From Chara braunii (taxonomy: Eukaryota; Streptophyta; Charophyceae; Charales; Characeae), in NCBI GenBank assembly GCA_003427395.1, contig BFEA01000797.1, positions 85,337 through 118,485 of the forward strand: a stretch of DNA of 33,149 nt. Reading direction: 5' to 3'. Below are positions 1 through 9,577 of the stretch, piece by piece (the stretch's first letter is position 1; the number at the start of each line of letters is the position of its first letter). A program made the position numbers and the translations under genes. The notes beneath the pieces were generated by a model. That model saw nothing but the letters and a program-made list of their open reading frames with translations. It was not told where the DNA came from and searched no databases.

Positions 1-73
<73 letters not shown>

Positions 74-92
74 GACAGAGACAGACGGACAG
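1..92. repeat. (AG)n followed by (ACAG)n microsatellite
   Basis: An uninterrupted AG dinucleotide run of about 52 bases passes into ACAG units. The window's other end is also (GA)n, so the sequence probably begins and ends where assembly failed in microsatellites. Confidence 0.97.
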
Positions 93-306
93 ATTCATTT
101 GTTTGAAACATGAACTGGAGAAAAAAGGAAGATTGGACATGAAATGATTTTGGAGTAGGTGAGTACGGGGCCCGATCAAACAACTATTGACGGTCAGTTG
201 TTAGTGAGATTCAAAGTCTTATGTAGCAGTTATCAGAAGCGTTCAACCATAGCACAAGTCTTCAAGAAAGCTGAAAAGTTTTTCATGCCTTTATAGCATT
301 CAGTTA

Positions 307-700
307 GCTGCACAGCAAGACAAGAAAGGCAGGCAGGCAGGCAGATAGCTAGACAGGCTGGCAGGGCGGCAGGCAGACAAACAGATGGATGGACGGACCG
401 ACGAACGGATGGAGGGGGGAGACAGAGGGAAGGAGGGATCAACAGAGGGATCGACGGAGGCCTGAAGGACAGATCAACAGAGAGAACGACTGAGAGACAA
501 CAGGCGGACAGACCAACAGAGTAGACAGAGAGACTGACAGACATACAGACAGACAGAGAGATAGAAAGACAGACAGAGGGTCAGAGCAACAGAGAGACGG
601 ATGGGCCGACAAACAGATAACAACAGACGGACGAACAGACGGACGAACAGACGGACAGATGGATGGACAGACAGACAGACACAGACAGAGAGATCAGTCC
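307..700. repeat. Degenerate tetranucleotide tract (GRCA/ACAG type)
   Basis: Long purine-rich low-complexity sequence made of GGCA, GACA, GACG and GATG variants. Open frames across it encode only Ser/Val/Cys/Leu-rich repeats and are not genes. It lies in the intron downstream of exon 5. Confidence 0.9.
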
Positions 701-849
701 TTCCTTGGAACGGGGGATTTGGGACTGGATACTGAACAAGCAATTTAAAAGCTTCTTTGCTAATGTCATTCATATCTAAGTTCATGTAGCTGCAAACGCA
801 GAAATTTGGCATATGGCATATCTTGCCTGGCATGGTATCAGGAACTCAC

Positions 850-1012
850 CTCCAACACCTTCTGCTCCACTGATCTTTCTCCTGCAACGGGAGTGGCCCT
901 CCCTCCCATAAAGGCAAGGTAGTTCATGATAAGCTTTGTCGCTTCTGTCTTACCCGCACCACTTTCTCCACTGACAAGAATTGACTGACTCTTTTCCTCA
1001 TCCATCATAGCC
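850..1012 (-). CDS. Myosin XI heavy chain, exon with ATP-binding P-loop (exon 5 of the reconstructed model)
   Basis: This exon encodes part of a myosin motor head, the actin-activated ATPase that moves organelles along actin in the cytoplasm. It completes a split codon (AA|G, Lys) and continues with 54 codons starting [10 protein letters not shown]. The P-loop reads [10 protein letters not shown], followed by [15 protein letters not shown] and RSVEQKVLE, the usual class XI order. The acceptor is GACAG|GG and the donor is GAG|GTGAGT, ending in phase 0 after VLE, where plant myosin XI genes commonly have an intron before SNP.LEAFGNAKT. That next exon is not in the window, so the gene runs off the left end. 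The family assignment is very strong. The paralogue cannot be named, because charophytes have several class XI myosins. Confidence 0.95.
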
Positions 1013-1823
1013 CTGTCTCAGCCAAAAAGTTCAAAGACACAGAGTGTCACTAACTAACGAAGTGGTTTTCAATCCTTGCCTCACTAACTTGCATACGCAT
1101 ATAAATGTAAAGGTGAACACGAGACAATGTAGTAAGGGGCTTGCGACAAGGATATTCAAAAAGATTGGTGAGATGACTACGTAACTTGGAGAGAAGGGAA
1201 TGCAATTGTCCCCTTTCGGGGCAAGGATCCATGGCTCATGGCTGTGTCAACCTCCCACGAATCGCTTCGCAAGTCGAACACACCCAAAACATGGATTGTC
1301 TCTTGCCCTCTGGAAACTTGTTACAGATTCTTTGGCCCTCTTACTGTCAATGGATGGGTAGAAGGAGCCAGGCCAAAGGATCGTCAACTATGAACAAACC
1401 AGGAGAGTGTGCTGTCAAAAAAACAATTATACAGCAAGAGATGGAGGAGTTGGGAGAAGGAAAAGAGAAGGAAAAGAGAAGGAAAAATGCTCAAAATCAA
1501 CAAAGCACAAGAGCAATCAGAGAAATAGGCTCGCTTGAGTTTTGAACTGCTCAAACTTTAATAGGCTGTATTTCTTCATAACTTCCAGGAACTCAAAATG
1601 CCGATGTTTTTCCTTTTTCACCTTCAAGACTTCAACCAAAATCTCCAAGTCATTTTCCAGGCATATCAACTTGAAATCGAATTAATCTCTCAGAAATTCA
1701 CAGCCAGTAAGGTCAACAACTACTGACTCAGTGTAGTATTGACTGTTAAGTTGTTAACTCTTCGTTGTTATGTACTCAGTTTTTAGTATGAGGAAGACAC
1801 TGTCAAGTTGTTTCAATTGAAAT
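1013..1823 (-). other. Start of the intron between exons 4 and 5; no gene seen
   Basis: This is intronic on the minus strand. It contains an A/G-rich stretch at 1441-1490 and no recognisable repeat ends or coding motif. The full intron is 1013-2325; its remainder is occupied by two TTAA-type MITEs. Confidence 0.7.
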
Positions 1824-2033
1824 TTAAACCACCACTACATCCGAGCATATTTCTCCTGAGCCGACTTGTGCTCTGTGCCAAAGAAAAAAGAACCACCATG
1901 ACACGAAACATTTCGTTTTGGCTGGCTTTGCCAGCCAAACAGTTCTGGCAGGCGGAGCCCCTTAAGCTGCAGTTAATATGCTGCTCCGGAAGGAAACAAA
2001 AGCTGGGAGACATAGTTACTGTCGTGGTTCAAA
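1824..2033. mobile_element. TTAA-type MITE, divergent copy
   Basis: The 5' end is TTAA-ACCACCACTAC. Internally it has the family hallmark TTTTGGCTGGC...GCCAGCC near 1917-1935. The 3' end is worn to CTGTCGTGGTTCAA. Its right end abuts the next copy at 2028-2033, as though one inserted at the other's target site or the pair arose by tandem duplication. Confidence 0.65.
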
Positions 2034-2233
2034 CCACCACTACCTCCCCCAGCAAACTTTGCGACGAAGATGTCCACAACCACAGTCTTCAGATGAACAG
2101 TGATACTGGACCAAAATTGCTGGTGGCGCCAGCCAAAACAAAACGAAAACGCAGCATTGGCAGTTCGGTCTTTTTGGCACATCGTGGAAAATCCGCATTG
2201 GGAAAAAGAGGCTCCGAGGTAGTGGTCACCTAA
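2028..2233. mobile_element. TTAA-type MITE, divergent copy adjoining the previous one
   Basis: It begins TTCAA-ACCACCACTACC and ends near GAGGTAGTGGTCACCTAA, with GCTGGTGGCGCCAGCC inside. Ends and internal stem match the family seen at 3.2-4.6 and 10 kb, but more substitutions suggest an older copy. Confidence 0.6.
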
Positions 2234-2325
2234 GCAGGCAAGAAAAGAAAGAAAAACAAGAACCCCCGTTTTTCCAACTTCTAAGTAACTTTGCACTGTC
2301 ATTAAGGGCACTCGGTACTACTTAC

Positions 2326-2474
2326 TTGTAAGCTCTGTCAGCCACTGCATACACGTGAGGTTGGCTGACCTCTCCAGGCTGTGCAACCTTGAACATTTCC
2401 ATGAGTTTGGTTCCAACCAAATGTGGCACTGCTTGGAAAGGATTGATGGCGATACAAATGCTCCCTGTGTATGT
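2326..2474 (-). CDS. Myosin XI heavy chain, purine-binding-loop exon (exon 4)
   Basis: The exon encodes 49 codons plus two bases, from TYTGSICIAINPFQ to HVYAVADRAY. It matches the conserved myosin stretch IYTYTG.ILIAVNPFQ.LPHL ... SPHVFAIADAAYR. The acceptor is CCCCAG|ACA and the donor is AA|GTAAGT, leaving phase 2, which exon 5 completes as Lys. NPFQ marks the purine-binding loop that holds the adenine of ATP. In the plant class XI sequences I know, the loop continues LPHLYDT; here it reads VPHLVGT, so the usual Tyr position is Val. I cannot tell whether that is a property of this lineage. The preceding exon lies 12.95 kb upstream across an intron full of mobile elements, yet the reading frame joins without a break. 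Confidence 0.95.
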
Positions 2475-3195
2475 CTGGGGATGTAAAAGTTTCATTCAAA
2501 TAAGGCCATGATGGAAACAGGCAACCCAAACAGAAAGGAGACCATGGTTAGAAAATAGATGAGTCACAACGATAAACAGGGTGCTGAACACGCAAGGGAG
2601 AGATCATGCTGCTCAAACAAAAAACAACCTGAACGAGTTCCCTTCCAGTGAGGAATGAAAAAATTTAATGGGAAACTAGTAAAAAATACTAAAAATACTT
2701 ATCAAACGCACACAGTTAAGACAATGTCATTCAGGTGTGTAAATGACTGCTTTTGAATTATGATGAGCACCAAGCCTTCTTTGCAGAAATCTAATAGTCA
2801 TTAGTATCCGTTCTGAATCTCTCTCAATATGCTCATACATGGTTCACTCTGAGTCTCTGTGCGCTGGTGCGCTCCTCTGTGCTTCCATGTGTGTTGTAAC
2901 TTGTACCATTCACCAGAATTGACATCCTCCACATGTGTGTTCCTGCAATTTGTGTGTGTGCACTGTTGAAAACTGCCCACTAACAGTCCGTATTTCATGG
3001 TGAGCAAATAATATACCAAACGTGAATAGCCGTTATCCTTCTGTTGTCTTGTGATGCTTCCAACTTCACTTCGCAGTGTTCGCACACGGTGAGCTCATTT
3101 TGCACACCTGATTCTTGCACCTCCATTGGAGAGTAGGATGACTGGTTTCTATCTCCTCATACTTTGGGGACACTTGCAATGTTGCTCTTTCGATC
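2475..3195 (-). other. 3' portion of the 12.95-kb intron 3; nothing recognised
   Basis: Intronic DNA on the minus strand. I see no repeat ends, RNA genes or coding motifs in this stretch. Confidence 0.5.
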
Positions 3196-3352
3196 TTAAG
3201 CCGCCAGTACCTTTCCCAGCTATTGGTCGTGGGCCCTGCGTGCCAAGTTTGGAGGCGCATTTGGCCGCCACCGGAGGCCGAGTGCGGCCTCCATGTCAAC
3301 CGGCACGAAACGACAAAATGGGTGGGAAAGGTACTGGTGTCTGGTGGTTTAA
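3196..3352. mobile_element. TTAA-type MITE, 157 bp
   Basis: The left end is TTAA-GCCGCCAGTACCTTTCCC and the right end is GGGAAAGGTACTGGTG...CTGGTGGT-TTAA. The inverted ends are about 20 bp, with a small extra repeat (GGTGTCTGGTGGT) at the right end. TTAA flanks both sides. No transposase is encoded. Confidence 0.85.
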
Positions 3353-3405
3353 GCTTTTATGTCACACCTCTGAACGAGTGGGAGAGAGCATCGGCACCGA
3401 CCCTG

Positions 3406-3614
3406 TTAAACCATCAGTACTTGGCCCAGCTATCGATGCCGAGCCTGAATATGCCTGCGCGCCGTTTTGCGCCGACCCGCCAGCTAAACAAAAAAAAAAA
3501 TTGTTTTGGCTGGCAGCGTCAGCCTTTCACGTCCGGTACCCTGGGCCTCCAAACTTTCAGGCGTTAACGACAACACCCCACAGCCGACATATGTGCCAAG
3601 TACTGGTGGTTTAA
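3406..3614. mobile_element. TTAA-type MITE, 209 bp
   Basis: TTAA-ACCATCAGTACTTGGCCC is at the left and CCAAGTACTGGTGGT-TTAA at the right. The internal stem TTTTGGCTGGC...GTCAGCC is near 3502-3526. The left subterminal block AGCTATCGATGCCGAGCC is shared with the copies at 4396 and 8710, defining a subfamily. Confidence 0.88.
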
Positions 3615-4043
3615 TGCACAGCTCCAGCAGTAGTGTGAGCGCAAAAGATTTTGCACCCCCTTGCTCGCGCATGCGAGCATTCAAATTTTGAGCAAGCCAA
3701 ACATGCACCTTTGTGCCAAAAGCAACCTCAAGGGGAAGTAAGGAAGGGAGGGGGAGAGAAAGGGAAGACGATCCGTCCGTCAACCATTGGCCGTTTCGTG
3801 AGGACAACATAGGGCCGGGTGAGGCAAGACACTAGAAGAAGTGACAGCCCTGCCCTGGGGGCGGCACAAGGGAAGAGGAAAAGGTGAGGTGACTTAGTCT
3901 AAGGTGTGGTGGCTCCTCCTCTCATGAAATATGAAACTGGCTTTGTTGGCAACCACACATTACTTCCCACGAATAGAAGAGAGATAGATTACGCATTGCT
4001 TGTGCTCTACCGGACTTAACTTCAGAGAATTTTCTCACTGAGC

Positions 4044-4204
4044 TTACACCAGTGCATTTCCCAGCCGTTTTCATGCTGCTGCAACTTTTGGGGCTCAGCC
4101 GCAGGAGCAAATGGCTGGCAGGACCAGCCAAAAGAAGGCCCTTTTGGTAGACAGCACGTTTCCAGCCTTTGAAAAAAAAGTTCTGGGAAGTACTGGTGGT
4201 TTAA
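4044..4204. mobile_element. TTAA-type MITE with worn left end, 161 bp
   Basis: The left end TTACACCAGTGCATTTCCCAG is worn. The right end GGGAAGTACTGGTGGT-TTAA is intact. Its internal hairpin AATGGCTGGCAGGACCAGCC is in the orientation opposite to the 3406 copy. Confidence 0.8.
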
Positions 4205-4395
4205 GTATGGCACACAGCCCGTAATAATTTCCCAGGGGACGCAGTTATTTCGAGACCAGCGCCTTGTTCCAAGCATGTTCATATGGTCGTGACCCTGGTT
4301 TTGAAAACGTGGACAGGCTCCGGTCATGGCCACAACTTTCTTGGGTCTATTGGTAAAAGAGGTGGTGCTTCTGCATCGACATTTGAGCAGCGCCG

Positions 4396-4590
4396 TTAGC
4401 CCACCAGTACTTGGCCCAGCTATCGATGCCGAGCCGGCCGACCCCCTGTGCGCCAAGTTTTTGCAAACCGCCGCCACTCCATTTGACTTTGTTTTGGCTG
4501 GCGCTTCCAGCCATTGAGGTCTGGTACCTCTAAGCCCAGAAGTTGCGGGCGGCCCGCGGCCGATGTATGGGCGAAGTACTGGTGGTTTAA
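4396..4590. mobile_element. TTAA-type MITE, 195 bp
   Basis: The left end is TTAG-CCCACCAGTACTTGGCCC and the right end is GCGAAGTACTGGTGGT-TTAA. It contains TTTTGGCTGGCGCTTCCAGCC and the AGCTATCGATGCCGAGCC block. The left target copy has one substitution (TTAG). Confidence 0.87.
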
Positions 4591-4973
4591 AGTTGGAAAC
4601 TGAAAACTCCCTCGTTCACTGCAAGCCAGTTGAGGAAACAATTATGGACTGGCAGTGGAGCCTGCAAGTCCCCAAAGTAAGTCAGTGGAGCACAAGCCAA
4701 AGAGGTGTCGTAAGCAGCGCAAGTGGAGTACAGGATTCGGAGCTCTTGGGATGGCAGATGGCACCGTATGTCTACCAGTCTTCCAGTACAACTTAAAGGT
4801 GGGGAGTCTTGCCACTCACACTCAGTGTGACGTGCCAGGAGCCCCCCAGAAAGAGAGGGGGATGTGTCTCTGAGGAGCTATCAACATGGGATGCTCTCAA
4901 TTTTAGGTCCCTAAACGACTGCCTGAACAATATTTTGCAGGAAAAAAGAGAGAAGAAAGACATGCGCTCTGAC
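4591..4973 (-). other. Intron 3 segment; nothing recognised
   Basis: Intronic on the minus strand, with no repeat ends or coding signal that I can support. Confidence 0.45.
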
Positions 4974-5005
4974 CTAGCCCATGTGGCTGAATGGTACACA
5001 CAATC
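4974..5005 (+). mobile_element. SINE fragment (A-box region only)
   Basis: The sequence from TAGCCCATGTGGCTGAATGG to the following TACAC matches the heads of the SINE copies at 12591 and 16010, then the similarity stops. It is a short remnant or truncated copy. Confidence 0.6.
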
Positions 5006-5580
5006 CCACTAACATGAGGATGAGGTTTTGCATTCCACTGGTACCACGCTACCTTCATAAATTTAAGAAGGTTTGGACAGAGCATTAAAAAAGGGATAAT
5101 TTGCAAAATTCCCCAACAAGTTGAAATGCCCCTAAAAGATGTGAATAGAGCGGAATGCCCCTCTGACAGAAAACATATTTTGTGAAATACCCCTTGCATT
5201 GGTTGGAATACACCCCACCGGGTACTGTCCAACAACTTTGCAAAGTGCCGGGGTACTCGCCAACTTTTCCCAGGCCCTATTGCGCATGGTCAAGGCCCAA
5301 ATGCCAAGGTCCGTATTGTAAACTTTTCCACTCTACCCTCATGGGCCTCATAACTCATTGGCATATATCTAAACTTATGAGGGTATATGCAAACCCCGCC
5401 CTCAAAAAAAACGAAAACCCAAAGAAAGAAGAAAGAAAAAGAAAGTCGAAGAACGGAAAAGAAAGTCGCTTCCGTGCGTGAAGAACGTTGCTGGAAAAGG
5501 AGGAATGAAGGGCTCTACTGGCCGGACGTTTTATTCGGGGGAAACCGGAAGTGGGACCGCACCACAGTAACTGATTCGTG
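5006..5580 (-). other. Intron 3 segment with degenerate internal repeats
   Basis: AT-rich sequence with loosely repeated phrases (AAATGCCCC, GAATGCCCC, AAATACCCC) between 5120 and 5195, and an A/G-rich stretch at 5403-5465. No coding or RNA motif was recognised. Confidence 0.5.
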
Positions 5581-5708
5581 AGGCCTCGCCACACCGCCCA
5601 CCAAATGCACAGAGACAAAAAAATATGGCAGCGCATATTTCCATTTTTAGCCGAAGGTTCATTTTCATTTTGCACATGCGGGTGAGTGGGGGGGGACCGT
5701 GCGGCGAG
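5581..5708. mobile_element. PIF/Harbinger-like MITE (GGGCCTCGC family), degraded copy
   Basis: AGGCCTCGCCACACCGCCCACC is at the left. TTTTGCACATGCGGGTGAGTGG and then GTGCGGCGAG are at the right, with the right terminus eroded. Internal AAGGTTCATTTTCATTTTGC matches the reverse side of the family core. Confidence 0.6.
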
Positions 5709-5978
5709 CTGAACTTTTCTCCCAGCAGGGCTTATGGCATCATTGTCCTTTCGTGGGACCTTCCAGTGACGTGAAATAATCTCCCACTCTCCGCCACGTG
5801 GATCAACGGGATAGCGCGGCTGCCGCGTCGCAATCTGGACTACGACAGGCACAATACCGCTTCGCGAGGCTATGAGCCAGTTCTATTCTTGTCCCGGCCG
5901 AATATCGCCTTGTCTGACGTGTTTCAGTTCACTCGGCGTTTCACGTTCAGCGAGGAAGCGGGCCAACGAAGGGATAAA

Positions 5979-6082
5979 GGGCCTCGCCGCACCACTCACC
6001 AAATGTGTAAAATGGGAATGAATCTTATACACCGCCATAATTTTTGTCTTTTGTGCATTTAGTGAGTGGTGCGGAGAGGCCC
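5979..6082. mobile_element. PIF/Harbinger-like MITE, 104 bp, TSD AAA
   Basis: GGGCCTCGCCGCACCACTCA is at the left and TGAGTGGTGCGGAGAGGCCC at the right, flanked by AAA on both sides. The core GAATGAATCTTATACACCGC is shared with other copies. Too short to encode protein. Confidence 0.9.
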
Positions 6083-7638
6083 AAAAGGAAAAAACGGGAA
6101 GGAAGACAAATCGAACGCTGTGCGTCTTCGGACGCCTGACACGGTTGCTGGCAAGTGCAGCTCTCTCACCAAACAGATCGGAGCTTGCGCACTTATCTTT
6201 ACAAAACGACAGGGCCGAGTTATTTCCAGCTGTGCTCATCGCATTCGACCTGAGACGAGCCGAGGACCACGCAGCCATACACCGCGTGATTCCACCGAAC
6301 AAAATCCTACGATTGGATCTGAGTCCAAGGAATTACCTAGGAACAAATCTGGTTTCCCGGTATCTTGCCCAGGTCTCGATCTCGCACCGGCCCTGGATGG
6401 TAGGGCAGGCCCCGTGAAAACCCAGAGAAAACAAAACAGCAATAGAAACTCCACTAGGGACTTACCCTCCTACCCACTGGGCCAGCTTGTGCTACAAGCG
6501 GGTGAGGAACCGAGGCCGACGACGGAGCATAGGAAGGACAGGCAAACGGAGACGACGTAGTAGGACATGCCTCAGACAAACGGCTGAGATAATCCAGTGG
6601 TTCAGTTTGCATTGCTGCTACCCGAACTCCCACTGGGCCGTCGCTTGGTCATTCGACTCTTTGCACAAAGAGTGACAAGTAGGAGGAAAGGGAAGGGAGG
6701 GGGGACGAGGGTACGGTGGTACACGGTTCTCCAGAGACGTTGACCGCCTTGTTTTGCCGGAGGGGGGGCGGGGGCTGCTACTGTCGGTTGCCTGCTGTAC
6801 ATGAAATGGGGCTCGCTCCACCGCTCTGGATTTCGACAGTCGTGCTCCACCCCACCTACTCTCGAAAAGACCACTTCTTTATGCACTGTGAAGTACATTC
6901 GGTTAGCCGAATGGCATGGGCATTGGCGCCAGCGGCCATATGACCACAACCAGACGAATGCTGCGTTTGCTGGGCTTCCCCGGAGGCTTCTGCTTGCTCC
7001 TGCCACCACCGTGCCGGACGAAGACAAACGCGTCATTCTAATCTTCTCCAGTTGAATTTCAAACGGATGTCCTAACCGTAGTAACGGACGGAGAAACGGA
7101 TTTTGTCTACGGTCCACCACTTTGATCTCAGAGCTTTTTTTTTTTTTTTTTTTTTTAATTGTCAATTCATACTTCCAGTACATAATAACAACAAAGCTCA
7201 AATTCGTGGTCACACCACCGTTGCAGTTGCTGTGGACCGCCCGAACTCGTCCGTGTGTCAATGTACACCTCGAGAAACCTCGGGCGGTCATCTACAGTCA
7301 CTGTCGCTATGGTGACGGTTTCGTTGTAACAGCCCCTCTGGCCCCTGCTACCAGGGGGGCTGGGTTCCACTTCATGCACTGAGTCGATTTCCCCCTTCCA
7401 GGGCCGCGTTCTCCCTGCTTGGTCTGGCTTCTGCCAGATGCCATCTTCCTGGGTTTAACCATTGTCTGTCGGAGATGCCGGCCACCCGGGCCCACCCCCA
7501 GCAGCTGCTGAAGCAGTGCAGACCTTAGGGGCGGACTGCATAACAGTAGCTACGAGCTTCAGAGGCACTGGGTCTCATCCACGCGAACAATGGTCGCTAC
7601 TCTCCCCTCAAACAATTTGGAGAGTGTTTTTCTTTGGA
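6083..7638 (-). other. Intron 3 segment, 1.55 kb; nothing recognised
   Basis: It contains a poly(T) run at 7135-7156 and GC-rich unique-looking sequence. Open frames in both directions resemble no family I know and lack motifs. I found no paired repeat ends. Confidence 0.45.
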
Positions 7639-7932
7639 ACCTGACACTGGCGAGTAATTGGGTTGGAGATCTGGCCAACAACTGTTCTCTGGAACCTAAC
7701 ACTGTGGTGAGTAAGTAAACCACGTCTCTGGCTTCAAGAGCTGTTGGATACCACTAGGATGTTTGAGCCCCCTGCCTGCTACTTACCTTTTTACAGGGTT
7801 CTAGGCTGTGCTCTTCAAACTGCCTTGTTTTTCGGGAGTCCACCTCAAGTCAGGGTGGACAAACCAGGCGCTTAGGTATTGGGTAGTGCTCTCAAGGTTC
7901 TGAGTCCTAGCCCAGTTACTCGCCAGTGTCAG
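7639..7932. repeat. Inverted repeat of about 28 bp (possible foldback element)
   Basis: CCTGACACTGGCGAGTAATT (7639 on) is mirrored by AGTTACTCGCCAGTGTCAGG ending at 7932. A third, direct, diverged copy (AACCTAACACTGTGGTGAGT) starts near 7692. It may be a MITE; I could not define target duplications. Confidence 0.7.
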
Positions 7933-7969
7933 GACTCCAAGCGTGAAACCCAGACACGCACCAGGAGGT

Positions 7970-8097
7970 CTTTTTGTGGAGGGGTCACAAAGACATCCCT
8001 CCACAAAACGAAAATCATAGGCCAGACATGGGCCTCCTTCTCTTCTGAAATATATGAATGATACTATCATATTACTATGTTGTCTCTTTTTCTAATT
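7970..8097. repeat. Dispersed repeat with small hairpin, copy 1
   Basis: TTTTGTGGAGGGG and CCCTCCACAAAA form a hairpin at its left. The rest (ATCATAGGCC ... CTTCTGAAAT ... CTTTTTCTAATTTTA) recurs in altered order at 8896-9060. Nature unknown. Confidence 0.55.
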
Positions 8098-8123
8098 TTA
8101 AACCACCAGAGCGTTTCCCAGTC
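8098..8123. mobile_element. TTAA-type MITE end, truncated
   Basis: TTAA-ACCACCAGAGCGTTTCCC is followed at once by the poly(T) of a minus-strand LINE tail, so only the terminal 20-25 bases remain. Confidence 0.55.
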
Positions 8124-8709
8124 TTTTTTTTTTTTTTTTTTTGAAAAACTAAGCTATATCCTTCTCTCAATTTCACCGTTCACTACCTACCTACCACTAC
8201 TCCTAAGCCTATGGGCATCGTTAGACACTCCTCGCAGACGCAAAATCCTCAAGGAATTGTTCGTTCCACCTATCCTCGGGGATGCAATCCGAAAAAAAAA
8301 GTGAAAACACTCGTAAGGAAATTCCTCGGGCATTAGGAATTTCCCCAGCCATTTCTTCCTTGTGCCCAAGGGACCTCGCGAGGTCCCTTGGGCACAAGGA
8401 ATCCACGTTTCACGGAGAGGAGAGGGCACATGGGTAGATAGACGTTACAGCCGAGAATCTGGATCGTGGCGGCACCCTATTGGCTGAAGGCCTGAAGCAC
8501 AACTGTTTTTTTTCTTTTCTTTTCTTTTTTTTTTCTGACGTCAGTCTTTGGAAATGTCCTCGGGCGGCGTCCCCGAGGACAGGTGGAACGAAGAGCCCAA
8601 ATTTCCTTTTGAGCCATTAGGAATCTTTCCTATTGCCCCAGGATTTCAATAGGAGTGTCCAACGACGCCCTATACAGGGGACCCCTGCAAGCATAGCTAC
8701 CTCTCACAA
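8124..8709 (-). mobile_element. LINE-like 3' end with poly(A) tail, interrupted by a MITE
   Basis: Reading the minus strand, the tail is the poly(A) given by T8124-8142. Before it is the conserved 3' region containing GGAGTAGTGGTAGGTAGGTA, shared with copies at 11550-11700 and 23740-24060. The copy is split by the 458-bp element at 8213-8670. It resumes at 8671 with TATACAGGGGACCCCTGCAA, aligning to the GGCATACGGGGAACCCCGTA of the other copies. The left part encodes a C-terminal RSSGR just before a stop. Confidence 0.75.
8213..8670. mobile_element. Long-hairpin MITE, 458 bp, TSD TAT, with central 46-bp palindrome
   Basis: Ends are GGGCATCGTTAGACACTCC and GGAGTGTCCAACGACGCCC, flanked by TAT on both sides. 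A second nested pair, TTCGTTCCACCTATCCTCGG with CCGAGGACAGGTGGAACGAA, lies at about 8260 and 8574. A perfect 46-bp palindrome, centred on CTCGCGAG, is at 8356-8401. The GGGC...GCCC ends and 3-bp duplication are PIF/Harbinger-like. No coding capacity. Confidence 0.88.
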
Positions 8710-8885
8710 TTAAACCACTAGTACTTGGCCCAGCTATGGATGTCGAGCCTGGAATTCCCCTGCACGCCAATTTTTGCCCAAGAGCCAGGGTACCATTTCA
8801 AGTTTTTTTTTGGATGACACTTCCAGCCATTGTGGTCCGGTACCCCGAAGCCCTAAAGGCGCAGCGCTTCCCCGGGGATGCATGT
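8710..8885. mobile_element. TTAA-type MITE, right end missing
   Basis: It starts TTAA-ACCACTAGTACTTGGCCC and carries the AGCTATGGATGTCGAGCC block and the internal TTGGATGACACTTCCAGCC region. The expected ...AGTACTGGTGGT-TTAA end is absent. It cuts the LINE-like fragment on its left. Confidence 0.75.
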
Positions 8886-8895
8886 TCCCCCCTGC

Positions 8896-9060
8896 CCTAA
8901 TGGGCCGTGGTCTCAGTCATAGGCGTCCTTTGCTTTTGAAATGAATGGTACTATGTTTCCAAACTTCTTTTTTTCCTAATTTTAATAAAAAAAGCTACAG
9001 TCACCCCTCACCAAGAGCTCCTTTTGTGGAGGGGTCATGAGGACCGCACTCCACAAAGCA
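8896..9060. repeat. Dispersed repeat, copy 2
   Basis: It shares TCATAGGC...CTTTTGAAATGAATGGTACTATG, CCTAATTTTA and TTTTGTGGAGGGGTCA with 7970-8097, with the hairpin now on the right side instead of the left. Confidence 0.5.
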
Positions 9061-9202
9061 ACAGTCACACATACCCCCTTAATGCTGCATATCTATTGAA
9101 AAAGTATATCATATTATTGGTATTACTTCAAGCAAAATAAACTAATTAATTCAAATTGGAATAAAATATGCTTATGATATGAAGAAAAAAAAACTTGTCG
9201 AA

Positions 9203-9577
9203 GGGCCTCAGTCCACTATTCTCGATTTTGCGAAAACGAGCGAAACCGCGTCGCTCCTCTGCACTCTCCTACTCTCGCGAGTGCCCAGCCGTCAGCGAGA
9301 GTGCCCAGCCAGCACACACCGAAAGGTGGAGAGGGCCAGCGCCGTGCTGGATAAACGAGAGTTCACCTCAAGTAGGGACGGCCAGCCGGGCCAGGTGCGT
9401 TGAACTTTTTTCATTTCTCTTTTTGTCTTTTTCTTCTCTTTATTATTACCAACTGGTAGAGGATCGAGAGTGGGAAATCCAGAGGAGTGGAGCCACAGCC
9501 CTCAGCTGTTTCTCTCGACCTTACAATTCTGACACTTTGGACTTTTGAGTAGAATCCAGGGTGGTGGAGCGAGGCCC
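9203..9577. mobile_element. PIF/Harbinger-like MITE, 375 bp, long variant
   Basis: GGGCCTCAGTCCACTATTCTC is at the left and GTGGTGGAGCGAGGCCC at the right; flanks are GAA and AAA. Inside, TTTTGCGAAAACGAGCGAA resembles the family core. The extra length shows an unrelated insertion or a longer progenitor. Confidence 0.7.

Noticed and set aside
3664-3680. TGCTCGC-GCAT-GCGAGCA hairpin as a regulatory site
   Set aside because: A single 7-bp stem without context is expected by chance in this inverted-repeat-rich DNA.
6602-7291. A 229-codon minus-strand open frame as an unrecognised gene
   Set aside because: It includes a poly(Lys) run from poly(T), lies inside a myosin intron, and has no domain-like pattern.
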